NCBI GenBank assembly: GCA_027972325.1
Contig: JAPMOS010000057.1
Coordinates: forward strand, 172,032-236,031
DNA from: Paratrimastix pyriformis
Taxonomy: Eukaryota; Preaxostyla; Paratrimastigidae
DNA length: 64,000 nt
Reading direction: 5' to 3'
A program made the position numbers and the translations under genes. This document shows, one piece after another, positions 34,629-48,893 of this stretch. A model generated the notes under the pieces. The model was given only the letters and a program-made list of their open reading frames with translations, did not search any database and was not told the DNA's origin. Numbering within the stretch: position 1 is the first letter of the stretch; each line of letters starts with the position of its first letter.

Positions 34629-36437
34629 ATGTCAAAACGGATGAACCCCCCGGTGGTACCCGCTGATTTTTTATGAGTCTCGCGGCGTACAAGGTTGTGC
34701 TCCCCTTCAAGGGCACCCAGCCTGGCGACATCACCGTAGAACGAAAGGCAATCGTGGTGGCTTCGTGTCTGTTCGGCCATTCTTTCTTTTGTATGTTTTC
34801 ATCGATTGATTTGGGGCGGTCGCCCTGCAAAATGGGGGGAATAATTTTTTTCTTTCTTATTCGTTTTCTATTTGCATTCTCATTCGTTCTTAGTCGACCC
34901 GGCCGATGGGAGTGATCCCAAGGCCCGCGTGGACGTGACAACCGTCAAGAAACCTCGGCAAGAAGGGCAAATTCCTCGTGATTTTTTGCAAGCTCTGCCC
35001 GAGGCTACTTCTGCGCATTACCTCGAGGAATACTTAGTCTGGCACATTCTCGACATTTCGAACAGGTTATCCTATCCGATCGTCTATAGACGACACTCTC
35101 CGACTCTGAAGAAACGCCGCCCTCTGTCTCGCCATCTTCTGCGAGCGGCATGCCGTCTGCCTCGCAAACTCCTCCGGCCACGCCAGCATCCCCCCCAGTC
35201 TCTGCCGCCACGGCAAGTGTCCATCTGTTCGTGGAATCCTCTGTGGACGGTGCGCCCACGCTCAAGCCGACAGTTGCCTTTCTGGATGGAGGCGGCAAGC
35301 TCAATTTGATCCCGGTGGTGGGCGTTTACAAGCACCTGCCCGGACCCAGCCTGCAGCGGAAGGCGCGCCCCGAGGACCCCGACATCATCGACCCGTACCA
35401 CGTGCTGGGTGCGGGGGCCTTCGGGATCTCGTTCAAGATGGGCGACACCCGGAAGGGCGAGGATGACGTGGCCCTGAAGGCCACCGCGGCACCCCGCACA
35501 CAGTTGGAGAGAACCATGATCAGCAACGAGAGCTACATCCCCGCTGCCGTCCGCCACCCCAACGTCCTGCCCGCCGCGGGGCCTCCGATGGAGGAGCAGG
35601 TCCGCTACCCCCTCCCCCCCCTGCCGCGCCATTCGGATCTCCTCACCGTCCCCAGAAAATGTCATGCAATGCATTATATCACCTCGCGCGCCGATCTCAC
35701 CTGTCTCCCCCCCACCCCCCCCTCCTTCCTCCTCCCTCCCTCCCTCCCCCACCCACCCAGCTTGAGCCGGGTGGGCCTTTGTTGCGGTGCCTGGTGACTC
35801 CCTACTGCGAAGGTGGCGACCTGGACCGGGTCATCCGGCGCCATCTGCGGTCGCCCTCGGCCGACCCGGCCGCCGACCGGACGGAGCGCTGGTGGCTGCT
35901 GGTGGACATGGTGCGGGGCTTGGCCTACCTGCACGGCAAGCCCTTCGAGCACAACGACCGCCGGGTGCTGCACAACGACATCAAGCCGGCCAACGTGCTG
36001 CTGCGCCGCGACCCGGCCACGGGCCGCCTGATGGCCCTGCTGGCCGACCTGGGCATGGCCTGTGAGTACACGGGCGGCTCGGCCAATTTCGGTCTTGCCC
36101 TCATCCGGGGCACGCCCGGCTTCATGGCGCCCGAGCTCTACGTCGAGTCCGCCCAGTTGGCAGCCGCGGGGCTGCGCCCCGGCAACACCCCGCCACTGAC
36201 GTGTACTCGATGGGAGTCACGCTGTTCTGCCTGTACACCCAGACGGACACGTACCACAAGACCGAGGAGCGGCCCTCGGAGGATGAGCTCCGGGAGGCCT
36301 TTGCCGAGGTCGGGGTCATGGAGGCAGCTGCCGGCTGCCCCCCGGTGCTGGTGGACCTGCTGGTCCGCATGTGCAGTCGCGATCCCACCGACCGGCCGAG
36401 CATGAAACGCGTGCGGGAGGCAGTCGAGGCTGTCGTG
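34629..36437. repeat. Inverted segmental duplication, arm 2
   Basis: Plus-strand counterpart of 26061-27905. Exons are nearly identical, introns are diverged in length and sequence, and exon 4 is one base shorter (677 versus 678 nt). Confidence 0.95.
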
Positions 36438-36479
36438 GTCCGTTTTCCTTCGTTGGCTCTCGTTTGCGTTTGGTTGATG

Positions 36480-36748
36480 ATTGGATGATGATGGTGATTG
36501 GATGGTGATGATGATGATTGGATGGTGCTGATGTTGTTGGTGTTGGTGTTGGTGTTGGTGTTGATGATTGGATGATGATGATTGGATGATGATGATTGGA
36601 TGATGACTGGATGATGATGATGACTGGATGATGATGATGACTGGATGATGATGATGACTGGATGATGATGATGATGATGATGATGAGGAGGAGGAGGAGG
36701 AGGATGAGGAGGATGAGGAGGATGAGGAGGATGAGGAGGATGAGGAGG

Positions 36749-36817
<69 letters not shown>

Positions 36818-37110
36818 GGATGATGACTGGATGATGGATGATGATGGTGATGAGATGATGACTGGATGATGATGATGATGATGATGACTGGATGATGACT
36901 GGATGATGACTGGATGATGATGACTGGATGATGACTGGATGATGACTGGATGATGAGCGGATGATGGTGTTGATCGGTTGATGACGCTGGCGGTGATGGT
37001 TGGATGATTGTGCTGATTCGATGATGATTGGATGACGATGTTGATGATTGGGACGAAGATTGGATGATGGATTTGGACGCTTGGACGATTGGATGATGAT
37101 GGTGACGATT
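36480..37110. repeat. ATG / TTGG / GAGGAG compound microsatellite in intron of kinase copy 2
   Basis: ATGATGATTGG, GACTGGATGATG, GAGGAGGATGAG and perfect ATG blocks. In the sense of the gene this is ATG-type, whereas the homologous intron of copy 1 is ATC-type. Confidence 0.95.
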
Positions 37111-37199
37111 GGATGACGATCAGTGCGTGCGCCTCGTTGCGCATCTTGTTTAAATGTGCTGCTCTCCGGCTCTGCATCACCATCACCCAGGTGGCCTCA

Positions 37200-37670
37200 G
37201 AGGCCGCCGTCCGTCGCAAGGCAGCAGCCGAGGAGGAGGCCCGCCTCATGGCAGCAGCAGAAGAGGAGGCCCGCCGCAAGGCAGCAGCCGAGGAGGCCCG
37301 CCGCAAGGAAGAGGAGGCCCGCCGCAAAGCCGCAGCCGAGGAGGAGGCCCGCCGCAAGGCAGCAGCCGAGGAGGAGGCCCGCCTCATGGCAGCAGCAGAA
37401 GAGGAGGCCCGCCGCAAGGCAGCAGCCGAGGAGGCCCGCCGCAAGGAAGAGGAGGCCCGCCGCAAAGCCGCAGCCGAGGAGGAGGCCCGCCGCAAGGCAG
37501 CAGCCGAGGAGGAGGCCCGCCGCAAGGCAGCAGCCGAGGAGGAGGCCCGCCGCAAGGCAGCAGCCGAGGAGGAGGCCCGCCGCAAGGCAGCAGCCGAGGA
37601 GGAGGCCCGCCGCAAGGCAGCAGCCGAGGAGGCCCGCCGCAAGGCAGCAGCCGAGGAGGAGGCCCGCCGC
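37200..37670 (+). repeat. In-frame coding repeat, KAAAEEEARR type
   Basis: 30-nt unit (GCAGCAGCCGAGGAGGAGGC then CCGCCGCAAG) in tandem, with a roughly 150-nt higher-order duplication that includes the variants LMAAAEEEARRK and RRKEEEARR. Confidence 0.9.
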
Positions 37671-37791
37671 AGACCTTTCCGTCCGCTCATGGAGGTCTGG
37701 AAAGGAGGAGAATGAGACCCCATCAATTTCCTTCCTTCATTCTTTGTTTCGTCTCCACCTGCCGCAGTTCGCGACACGTGTTCCCACGCCG

Positions 37792-39980
<2,189 letters not shown>

Positions 39981-40346
39981 GGGTGGTCAGCTGTGCGACC
40001 CATGCCTGGACGAGACAGCTCGCGACTGGGACTTGAGCCCAGCGTGTTCGAGAGCCAAAAATGGGATCCAACCAGTTTGAAGACGGATGGGTGATTGTAT
40101 GTGTTTTTCTCGTTGGGGGTGGGCTTGGCTCGGGTTTTCCGATCGAGACGGGTTCAAAAGATCTCAATGTATTCTGAAGCGGGCGCGGCGGGGCAGGAGG
40201 GGAGGGGAGACTGATTATATTTCTGCAAAAACAGATCAGAATCCAGAATCCTCCATTCGAGCGAGGGAAGGCACACGCACGAGGGGGCTAAAAAAAATGG
40301 GATCGAAGCCGGTATGACATGGGTGACCGCAGACGTAAATGGGTAC
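39981..40346. other. Intergenic region between converging genes
   Basis: About 370 bp holding only the two 3' ends. I see no RNA gene, repeat or clear terminator. Confidence 0.5.
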
Positions 40347-42371
40347 CTAGGACGGCTCCACCCGGGCCTTGCGGAACAGCGCGCCAAGCTCCTCCCGGAC
40401 CTGCGGGTCACAGGCCGTGATCCGACGCAGCGGGGGCAGTGGCTCCGAGAGTTCCAGCCGAACCCCGGCGCGCAGGATCAGCCCGACCAAGCGAGGACAG
40501 CGCAGAGCCAGGTGCGACTCCCGTGCCGAGGTCTCGTCGTTTGGGGCTTTGAGCAAGAAGGTGCGCAACCCGGGGGCTTCCACGCGCATGTCACGGCGCC
40601 GGTGGGTCACCACCAAGTGGCGCAGGTTGGCGGAGGCCCGCAGGAGGACGGGCGAGGGCAGAGAACCCAGGTCGAGGGCAAGACGCGTGATGAGGGGCAT
40701 GGACAGGACCCGGGCGAGGTCCTCCGGGCTCGAGGCCAAGTATCCGGAGACTTCTTCAAGCAGGGGCATGCGGGCAAGCAGGTCAGCTAAGCCCGGGGGT
40801 TCTGCTGCTGCGACTATGCGGTGGTGAGCATACAACCTCAACAACCGTGGGGGTTGCACGGGGGCCCGCAGGACGCGCAGACGGGGGCAGGACAAATTCA
40901 GCGAAACCAGCTGCTCGGCAGTGCAGTCCGGCAGTTGGAGGATGTCCAGGAAGGGGCAGGCCACGTGCCGAATCGGACGGGACTCCAGGATGAGCCGACG
41001 CAGGCTGGTGCTGACGAGCTCCGGGCATCCGGTCATGGGCAGGGCCAAGTGGAGGTCCTCCAACCGGGGAAGGGGAATCTCAACCAGAAAACGACAGTCG
41101 TAGCCCTGGTCCTCGTCATCATACCCGTCATCAGACCGGCCGTCGTCAAACGGCTCACGCAGGGTCAGCGAGCGCAGGGTGGACTGATTGGCGGACACCA
41201 CGGCGGTCATGTCGGGTTCGTTTGTGTAGAACACATTGAGGACCTCCAGCCGGCAGAGGCCCCACGCGGCCAGCGGACCCTTGAAGTCATAGTGGATCGT
41301 CAGGTGGGTCAGTTGGGGGGCCACCGCGGCAAGATTTGGAAGGGCTCCTTCCGTGTGCAGGTACAGCCGCTTGAGGTTCCTGCAGCGGCGCAGGAAGGCG
41401 CCGGCCGTGGTGGGCGCCAGTGTTTGCAGCTCAGCCATGTCGATGGACGCCAACCCTGTGCGGTGTGTGGGTTGGTGGTGGTGGGGTGGTGAGAGAAAAG
41501 GGATGTGAGTTGGAGGACACCTTTGAAATCTGGTGGTGGTGGTGGTGGCTGGGGGTGGCTGGGGCGGCTGGGGGCGCCTGGGGGCGGCTGGGGGCGGCTG
41601 GGGTGGCTGGGGGTGGTGGTGGGTTGGTGGTGGTGGCTGGATGGTGGTGGCTGGATGGTGGTGGCTGGGTGGTGGTGGCTGGGTGGTGGTGGATGGGTGG
41701 TGGTGGCTGGCAAACGGACCAGGGGAACGTGACACGGGGATGACCGCATCCGCGAGTTTAACCTCCTCAAGCCGGTCGGCGAGGCCGGGGGGCACCGTCT
41801 TCAGGGCAACAGTGTCCAATTCGCAGGCCCGGATCCGGGGGCACATCCGCCACAGGGCAGGCAGCATGGGGTGGATGTGGTCCACCCGAGAACAGTCGCC
41901 GTTCACGAAGAAAATCTCCTCGAGGAGCGCGAGGTGGCCTCCCTGCAGCAGCACGTTGACCAACGGGCCCGCGGGACATCGGAGGGAGGTCAGGGTGGCG
42001 GGATGGCCCGCGAAGGCCTTGGACACCCAGGAAACGCTCCCGGCCACCGTGGCTTTTGGCGAGAAAATCGGCAATTTCTGGTCGACCAGGGAGAGCTTGG
42101 CGAGATGAAGGCAGGGACGGATCAGCACGGTCAAAGCGTCCATTGTCACAGTTGGTGCTTGATCGCTGAAGTCGCTTGTCTCGGAGGTCTCAAAAATGAT
42201 CTCCCGGACAGTGCCCTGAACGGTCCGGCGGGTGGTATGGCAGAGGCCGAGAAGTTGGAGATAGGCGATGGTTGGATTCCCCGATTTCTCCATCAAAGTA
42301 TTGAGAATGTCTGCGGGAAAGTATGCCAGGACCCGACCACAGCTGTGGCACCCTTCATCAGCCATCTTCAT
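40347..42371 (-). CDS. F-box/leucine-rich-repeat-like protein
   Basis: Two exons, 42371-41720 and 41455-40347, joined across a 264-nt intron (GTCCGT donor, CACAG acceptor, phase 1), giving about 586 aa. The frame is open further upstream to 42875, so the start is uncertain; I chose the MKMADEG ATG because a compact F-box-like segment follows (ILNTLMEK...LGLCHTTRRTVQ). The body is a series of irregular Leu-rich repeats: LTVLIRPCLHLAKLSLVDQK, LTHLTIHYDF, LEVLNVFYTNE, LRSLTLREPF, LRRLILESR, LVSLNLSCPRLRVL, TRLALDLGSLPS. F-box/LRR proteins usually act as substrate adaptors of SCF ubiquitin ligases, but the F-box is weak here. The head-to-head neighbour is the radical SAM gene, so they may share a promoter region. 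Confidence 0.6.
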   Translation of the reverse strand: MKMADEGCHSCGRVLAYFPADILNTLMEKSGNPTIAYLQLLGLCHTTRRTVQGTVREIIFETSETSDFSDQAPTVTMDALTVLIRPCLHLAKLSLVDQKLPIFSPKATVAGSVSWVSKAFAGHPATLTSLRCPAGPLVNVLLQGGHLALLEEIFFVNGDCSRVDHIHPMLPALWRMCPRIRACELDTVALKTVPPGLADRLEEVKLADAVIPVSRSPGPFASHHHPSTTTQPPPPSHHHPATTIQPPPPTHHHPQPPQPPPAAPRRPQPPQPPPATTTTTRFQRCPPTHIPFLSPPHHHQPTHRTGLASIDMAELQTLAPTTAGAFLRRCRNLKRLYLHTEGALPNLAAVAPQLTHLTIHYDFKGPLAAWGLCRLEVLNVFYTNEPDMTAVVSANQSTLRSLTLREPFDDGRSDDGYDDEDQGYDCRFLVEIPLPRLEDLHLALPMTGCPELVSTSLRRLILESRPIRHVACPFLDILQLPDCTAEQLVSLNLSCPRLRVLRAPVQPPRLLRLYAHHRIVAAAEPPGLADLLARMPLLEEVSGYLASSPEDLARVLSMPLITRLALDLGSLPSPVLLRASANLRHLVVTHRRRDMRVEAPGLRTFLLKAPNDETSARESHLALRCPRLVGLILRAGVRLELSEPLPPLRRITACDPQVREELGALFRKARVEPS

Positions 42372-42831
42372 GCAGTGGGAGAAACGGGAGCAGAACCTGA
42401 GGGCTCTCGACCCGCCAGGGCTTTTTGATTTTTGGAGAGATGCCGCGCTCATTCGCGAGCTGGAAACGCATTCGACCCGATGCAGTGAACATTTTGTCAA
42501 ACGAACTGGTTCGCGGGGCATTACCACGGTACTGCGGAATTCTCGAACGTCGATTCCTCCCGAAATGGCACATCGCCAAGCTCTTTGGGGTTCAACTCCC
42601 GCTTCCGCTCGCGGAATGCTCGCTGGAAGTTCTTTGGAAGAGCCACGATGACGTTCTTCCAGCATTCGTTGAGTTTTTGCGGAGCTGTGATCGTCAGGTG
42701 GCGATCGGCCAGCTGGCCGCCCCTCCTCCCATCTCCTCCTCGATCTCAAGTGCGAGGTCTGCCACCACACTGCCCTGCACAACACTCCCTGATTTCTCCT
42801 CCGAGCAGATTGGCCACAGAATGCAAAGACG

Positions 42832-44064
42832 TTGCTTTCTCTGCGAAAGACGGTCCGTTGTTGCCGCTCCTTCACAGCCTCCTTGACCCGACTTCGGGAC
42901 TGCTACAGCTGCGGGGTTGACCGCACGCAGCGTCCCGGCGCCTGCCATACACAAAACACCCTGGTTGCATCGCATAACATCCACCTTGGCGAGGAGCCGG
43001 AGGTCGTCCCGAGTTACACCGTGTTCTTTGCAGGCTGCAACCTCCACTGCGTCTTTTGTCAGGTCGTTCCCCCGTGTGTCGTGCGGAAGAGAGAACATGC
43101 TGTGTATTTGCTCGGACGCAGGCGAAGAGAAACGTGACTTACGCCTTCGCGTCGCGCGTTACACGTTCCGATGATGGGCACCCTGACCTCGTGTTGGGCC
43201 CTCTTCGGCCTTCGTTCTCATTTGAACCCACCGCGCGCAGAACTCTGACATTTCGCAGCCGCCCGAGGGCTCTACCGTCTGTCCGGGCACGTCGATCACG
43301 CCGGTGGAGATGGCCGCAATTTTGTCAGGCGCCTTCAACGACGTGCCGGAGATGCGGAACGTGAACTGGGTCGGGGGGGACCCCACCCCGGTCTGTGTGG
43401 GTGGTATCGCCGGGGTTCTGATAACACCCCGTCTGGCGCACAACAGCACATCCCATTCATCCTGGACACGCTGCAACGGCTCGATGGGACCGCGGTGCCC
43501 CTCCCCTCGCTCTTTAACTCGAACATGTCTGAAACGCCTCCGAGTCTGCCTAACCCAAGGGTGGAAACATACCCAGGTACATGTCCGAAGAGGCCATGAG
43601 ATTGCTCGCCGGCACTCAGGATGTGTTCCTGACCGACTGGAAGTATGGCTCGGATGACTGTGCCCTGCGTCTGAGCAAGGTCTTGTGACCCGAACCCGAG
43701 CATAACTCACACTTGCCCCGGGGTCAGGTACCCAGATTCGTAGAGGTGGTGGAACGGAATCACATCCTCGCCAAACAGCAGGCCGAACTCATCGTGCGGC
43801 ATTTGGTCATGCCCTCCCATGTCGAGTGTTGTACAAGGGTGGTGGCTGGGCGAGTGGCATCAGTTCTGGGATGCGCAACAAGGTTTAACCTCATGTTTCA
43901 GTCTGTCGTCCGCGTTACACTGCTTTCAAATGCTATCTCGCAGATATCGACCTGAGTTTGAGGCTGACATTTACCCGGAGATCAATCGTCCATCGACGAA
44001 AGAAGAGGAGAGACGAGCCAAAGAGGTCGCGAGATCTGCTGGGCTCAACAACCTCTGTCGGTAA
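42832..44064 (+). CDS. Radical SAM protein, pyruvate formate-lyase-activating-enzyme-like
   Basis: Exons 42832-43062, 43241-43390, 43447-43526, 43577-43679, 43728 to about 43838, a short exon ending at 43897, and 43943-44064. Residues about 60-77 carry the 4Fe-4S/SAM motif in FFAGCNLHCVFCQ (C-x3-C-x2-C). Upstream CYSCGVDR and NIHLGEEPEV match the N-terminal Cys pair and GEEP loop of PflA-like proteins. Downstream NWVGGDPTP, NSNMYMSEEAMRLL, FLTDWKYGSDDCALRLS, ELIVRHLVMP and FNLMFQYRPEF follow the family order. Members use a 5'-deoxyadenosyl radical for glycyl-radical activation or other chemistry; the target here is unknown. Donors at 43391, 43527 and 43898 are GTCTG. Splicing near 43838-43880 is unresolved. 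Intron 1 carries the dispersed repeat at 43097. Confidence 0.8.
43097..43164 (+). repeat. Dispersed intronic repeat (ATGCTGTGTATTTGC family), copy B
   Basis: Preceded by AGAGAAC. It has the same block order as the copy at 25655-25739 (ATGCTGTGTATTTGC, GACGCAGGCGA, TTACGCC, GCGTTACAC). Lies within intron 1 of the radical SAM gene. Confidence 0.7.
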
Positions 44065-44134
44065 CGATGAATGAAATTTGAAAGTTGAAACGATCAACCA
44101 AGCCCCTGGGATCCAGTGCCTTGTTGCCGGCTCA

Positions 44135-46262
44135 ATGAACGACGACGATTGGGATCCCGTTTTATTGCAGTTAGCAGAAAATGGTTTGCAGGTATCGCCC
44201 CCGATGTTGGCGCGGCATCAAGAGCTGCAAAAATCCGGTGTTGACCCCTCCATCATCTACCAAGAGTTGATGGAGCTGGCGCGCCTGCCTGTTGAACCAC
44301 CCCAGGAAACACTCTGTTCACCATCACCTGAACGTATCACAAAAAGACCGCTTCCACCACCGCCGGAACCGAGGGTCGGTCTGGCGTTGCTCGATGATGC
44401 AGACGAGCGCCTTGCGCGGGGACTGGAGATGCAGTTGGATAAAGAGACGAAAGAAGTCGAGTCTGTGTGCATGCTAGTCCATTTTTTTTCCCCGAGGGAA
44501 CCCCACCCATTGTCTCACGATGCATTCCCACACTCCAGGGCCATCGATCCGGCGGCGCGCAGTCCGAGTCCGCCGGTTCTCGTCCCATCTGCCGCCCCGT
44601 TGGGTATTGCTGATTCGGCCCCGGCGTTGTCGGAGGCTTCCAGTACCCCGGGAATACCCACCACATCCTCGCCTGTGGTGCTGCCGGCGGATCTCCCCGC
44701 GGATGAAGTCCTCCCTGGCGAAGTCGACCAGATCTCCACTGAGGGACTGCCCGCACCTCCTCCACCGGGAATATCCGCGGTGTCATCACCACCCCCGCCT
44801 CCCGTGGCCACCTCTACCCCCCCGGCCCAAACCACCACCGTGTTGCATGAAGACCAGCCCATCACGCAGGATCTCAGAGCCTCTTGCGTCTGTTTTGCCT
44901 GACAGGCACTCACCCACGCGGACCGCCGGCACTCCGACACCCGTTACACACGCCACGCTCCACATTTTTTTTTTTTTTTCTTCTTCTTCTCATTCTCCGA
45001 CTCATTCGCTCTTCGTCTCATCTCGCTCTTGTTCCCCACCCCCCCTCCAGCCGCTTTCCGATGCCTCGCCTGAATGCGAGACCGGGCCCGGACATCAGGA
45101 CGGCCCGGCGGTGCGTGCTGCCTCCCTTCTTGCAGCCGAGCAAGCGCTGGAACTGGCTGGCGATGAGATCCAACCTGCCCGAGCGGAGAAACCTCATGCC
45201 GGACGAGGCCTAATTGAGGCAGCGACGCCGCCCCTGGCTGAGGAAGCCCGGGAACAGGCACACAGCCCGGCCGAACTTGAGTTCGAACGGCGGAAAGACG
45301 GCGAAGAGGAACGGGATGGAGCAAGATGCGGGGCAGCAGCCGAGGATGGCGAGCAGGAACAGGCACGGACACGGGCACGATTGATTGAGGAGCAGGAGCA
45401 GGAGCAGGAGCAGGAACGGGCACGGGCACGATTGATTGAGGAGCAGGAACTGCGGGACGCGGAGTATGCTGCCCAGGTGCAGGCCCAGCTCGAAGCGGAG
45501 GAGGCCCAGGAACGGGCGGCCCGTGATGAGGAGGACTGCAGGTCTGTTCCCCCCTCCCCTCCCCTCCCTCCCCTCCCTCCCCCCTCCCTCCCCTCCCTCC
45601 CTCCCCCTCCCCCCACTCTACCACCCCCCACCCCACCCCTGCCATCATCATGACCCCCCACCCCACCACCGAACCCCCCACGAGCCATACACACCAATCA
45701 CGCACACACACACACAAACGAGCTCTCTGTTTTTTTGTTCCCGACACTTCTTTCCTTCGTTACGACACACACAAACGAGCCCATGTCTACCATTTTTCCT
45801 GTTTCCATTCGCGCAGCGGCCGAGCGGCTGCTGGCTGATGAGGAGCGCGTTTTCCGCGAGGAGGCGGAGGCCCGCAGGCAGCAAGCGGAAAAGGACGAGA
45901 TGGCGAGACGCCTGCGCGAGGAGGAGCAAGCAGCTGCCGATGGAGAAGAAGACGCAGATGATGATGATGCGGTGGATGCTGGCGCGTTGGCCGATGAGGA
46001 GTACCGGTTTGTGTGTGTGTGCCCGTGGGTTGCAGTGGCCAGAGCGGCTTGAGGTGAACGAGAGTGGGTGAGTGCGAGCGGGTGTTCGTGCGTGGGAATA
46101 CAACTTTGGCACGCTTTTTTGTTTTTTTTTTCCTCATCGCTTTTCTTCTTCCGCTGCAGCCGACATGCAACACAAATGGAGGACGAAGCCATCGCACGGC
46201 AACTGTCTCTGGCCATGACCAGGTCTGGCTGGAGGATGATCGAATGATGATGATGATGATGA

Positions 46263-46337
<75 letters not shown>

Positions 46338-46503
46338 AATGATGATGATAATGATGATGATGATGATCGATGATCGATGATGATGATGATGATGATGATC
46401 GCTGATGATGATCGATGATGATGATCGATGATGATGATCGATGATGATGATGATCGATGATGATGATGATGACTGGATGACTGGATGATGATGATGATGA
46501 TGA

Positions 46504-46540
<37 letters not shown>

Positions 46541-48862
46541 TGATTCGACACCCATCGATCGTCCTCATTCCCTTCCCCAGCCGCCCGCCGCAGAGCAGCC
46601 GCGAGTTGGCCTCGGACGAACGCATGGCGGCCGAATTGGAGCGGCGCCTGCAGAGCGAGGCCATGGCCGAACGGAAACGGTCTGTGGCCGGCTGCTCTGT
46701 TTGACGATCAGACTGGCTATTGGACGACCCCTCGGCACCTGCATCAACATTCATGCACTGCCACTCCGTCTCCTGATGGATGCAGACAGGAGGCCATGAG
46801 CGAGCGCGCTGCATATCTCCTGGCCCAGGGTCTGGCCGAGGGGCAGCAGTCAGGGTCTGCTCTCTGATGAGGTTTCTTGATTCCCTTTTTCATGATCGTC
46901 CTTCTCTCTGGCCCCCCTCCATTCCTCCATTCCTTGGTTGGTGCTCGGCAGGCCTCTGGATGATCCGCCCAGCGCGGAGGTCCGCCCCTCTCATCTCACC
47001 CACCCCTCTCTCCCTTCCCCCTTCGAACGGACGCACACACACCCCCCAATCTGCCAACCCGAATCGCGTCTCCCTTTCCTTCCCGTCTGCCTATCGATTC
47101 CTCCATTCGCCAAGCAAATCGCCTCTCCCTCTCCTCCTCCCCCCCTCCACCCCACCCCAATCTTCCAACCGACCCGCGCATCGCTCCCTCCTTGGCCAGA
47201 TCGAGGCGGTGGCCTGGCTGACCCACGTCCAGCGAGCCGCGGTCCGCCACGTGATCGAGCGCTCGAGTCAGGCCCACCGGGAGAGCTTCCCCAGCCTCCT
47301 CCGCAAGATCAAGTCGCTCCGAAGGACGGTCTGCTTCTTAGTCACCCCTGCCCACGCCCCCCTGCGGCACAGGACTTTGCGGCAAAAATGCACAGCAAGA
47401 TCAAGTCGCTGCGAAGGACGGTCTGCCTCTCCCGCGGCACAGGAGAGAACATGCTGTGTATTTGCGACCTTTGAGGCAAAAATGCACAGCAAGATCAAGT
47501 CCCTCCAAAGGACGGTCTGCTTCTCCCTCGGCCGCCTCGCTCTCCCTGTGGAGACTCTCTCGCCAGGACTGAAGCCAAGGACCATCACCATCACCATCAT
47601 CAGCATCAGCACCAGCATCCGATCATCATCGCCCAATCAGCATCGCCCGCCCATCCAATCATCATCATCCAACCACATCAGCAAGAGGAGGAAGAAGCCT
47701 GCTGTCCAATTTGCGACTTGTCGCCTGTACCCGCCTCCGGACACACGAGCCGAGCCGATGGGGGCCTACTTCACTGGGAAATTGAGGAGGCGGAACCCGT
47801 GCGACAAGTCACGGACGGATCGCTCCCAGCGTGTCGTTTTTCTGACGGGACGATGATTTTGTGTCGTTTGCTGTCGGGGGTTGGGGAAACAGGAGGACGA
47901 GCTTCGGACCACCCTGCGCTACATCCGGGACGAGGCCCCAAGTCTGTGCTGTTGCTGCGCCGCCTCAAATCGCAGGGAAAACGTGGGTTGGCTGTGCTGG
48001 TGCCTCCCCCATGGTTGGCTACGTGTGCCGCGCCGCCTCAAATCGCAGGGAAAACGCGGGGTGGCTGTGCTGGTGCCCCCTCCGTGGTTGGCTACGTGTG
48101 CCGCGCCGCCTCAAATCGCAGGGAAAACGCGGGGTGGCTGTGCTGGTGCCCCCTCCGTGGTTGGCTACGTGTGCTGCGCAAATCGCAGGGAAAACGCGGG
48201 TTGGCTGGCTGTGCTGGTGCCCCCCCCAATGGCATGCTTCCTCCTTGGAGGATGTCGGGGTGGTTCACCTTTGTGTCGGGTGGCTGTGTTGATGGCCATG
48301 CTTCCTCCCTTGGAGGATGTCAGGTGGTTCACCTTTGTGATCTTTGCTTATCGTTCTCTCCGTCCATGGCGGGCGCGACTGCGGGGGTCTCTGGCCGCGG
48401 ACACAGTCATCATCCATGTCCGCAGACGCGATTTTCCCGTTCCTCCATCCCGTCCTTTCCTTCCTTCCTGTCATCCCTCCTCCCGGCCCTCCTCCCAGTC
48501 CTCTCTCCTGGCCCTCCTTCCAGTCCCAAGCTGCCGAAATACGAGATTTTATCTTCTCATATCGCCCCCCATTCCGCCCATTCCTCCGCAGTTCCAATCC
48601 AAGTTGCTCCCTGCCCTCGCCAAGGACACCCACTACCGCAACCAATTGTCTGTCCCGCTATGGATCGTGAGAGCGCTCTGTGTGGTGTGCCAGCGCGTGT
48701 GCCAGCGCGTGTGTATGTGCGCGGGGGGGGGGGGGGGGAGGGGCGTGGAGGGGGGAGGAGGGTGGGTGGAGGGGAGTCAGTGCGGCCGCTCATCCTCTTC
48801 AGAAACAAAACTTTGACACACAATCTACCTCTCATTCTTTCATCCCCCTCCCTCCCTCCTCC

Positions 48863-48893
<31 letters not shown>

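Larger units (their letters stand above)
34673..37715 (+). pseudogene. SH3-like / kinase / charged-repeat gene, copy 2 (frameshifted)
   Basis: Same five-exon plan as copy 1: 34673-34766, 34894-35036, 35090-35599, 35761-36437, 37191-37715. Exons 1-3 have the same lengths as in copy 1. Exon 4 has lost one C in a C-run near 36189-36192 (GGCAACACCCCGCC versus five Cs in copy 1), shifting frame just after the APE region and destroying the kinase C-lobe unless this is a sequencing error. The lost frame resumes at DVYSMGVTLF. Exon 5 encodes only 175 codons of KAAAEEEARR-type repeats and ends RPLMEVWKGGE, lacking the long Ser/Thr/Pro tail of copy 1. GTCTG/GTCCG donors are conserved. Confidence 0.75.

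Noticed and set aside
39990-40060. tRNA-like segment with a GTTCGAG box
   Set aside because: No acceptor stem or D-arm can be paired around it.
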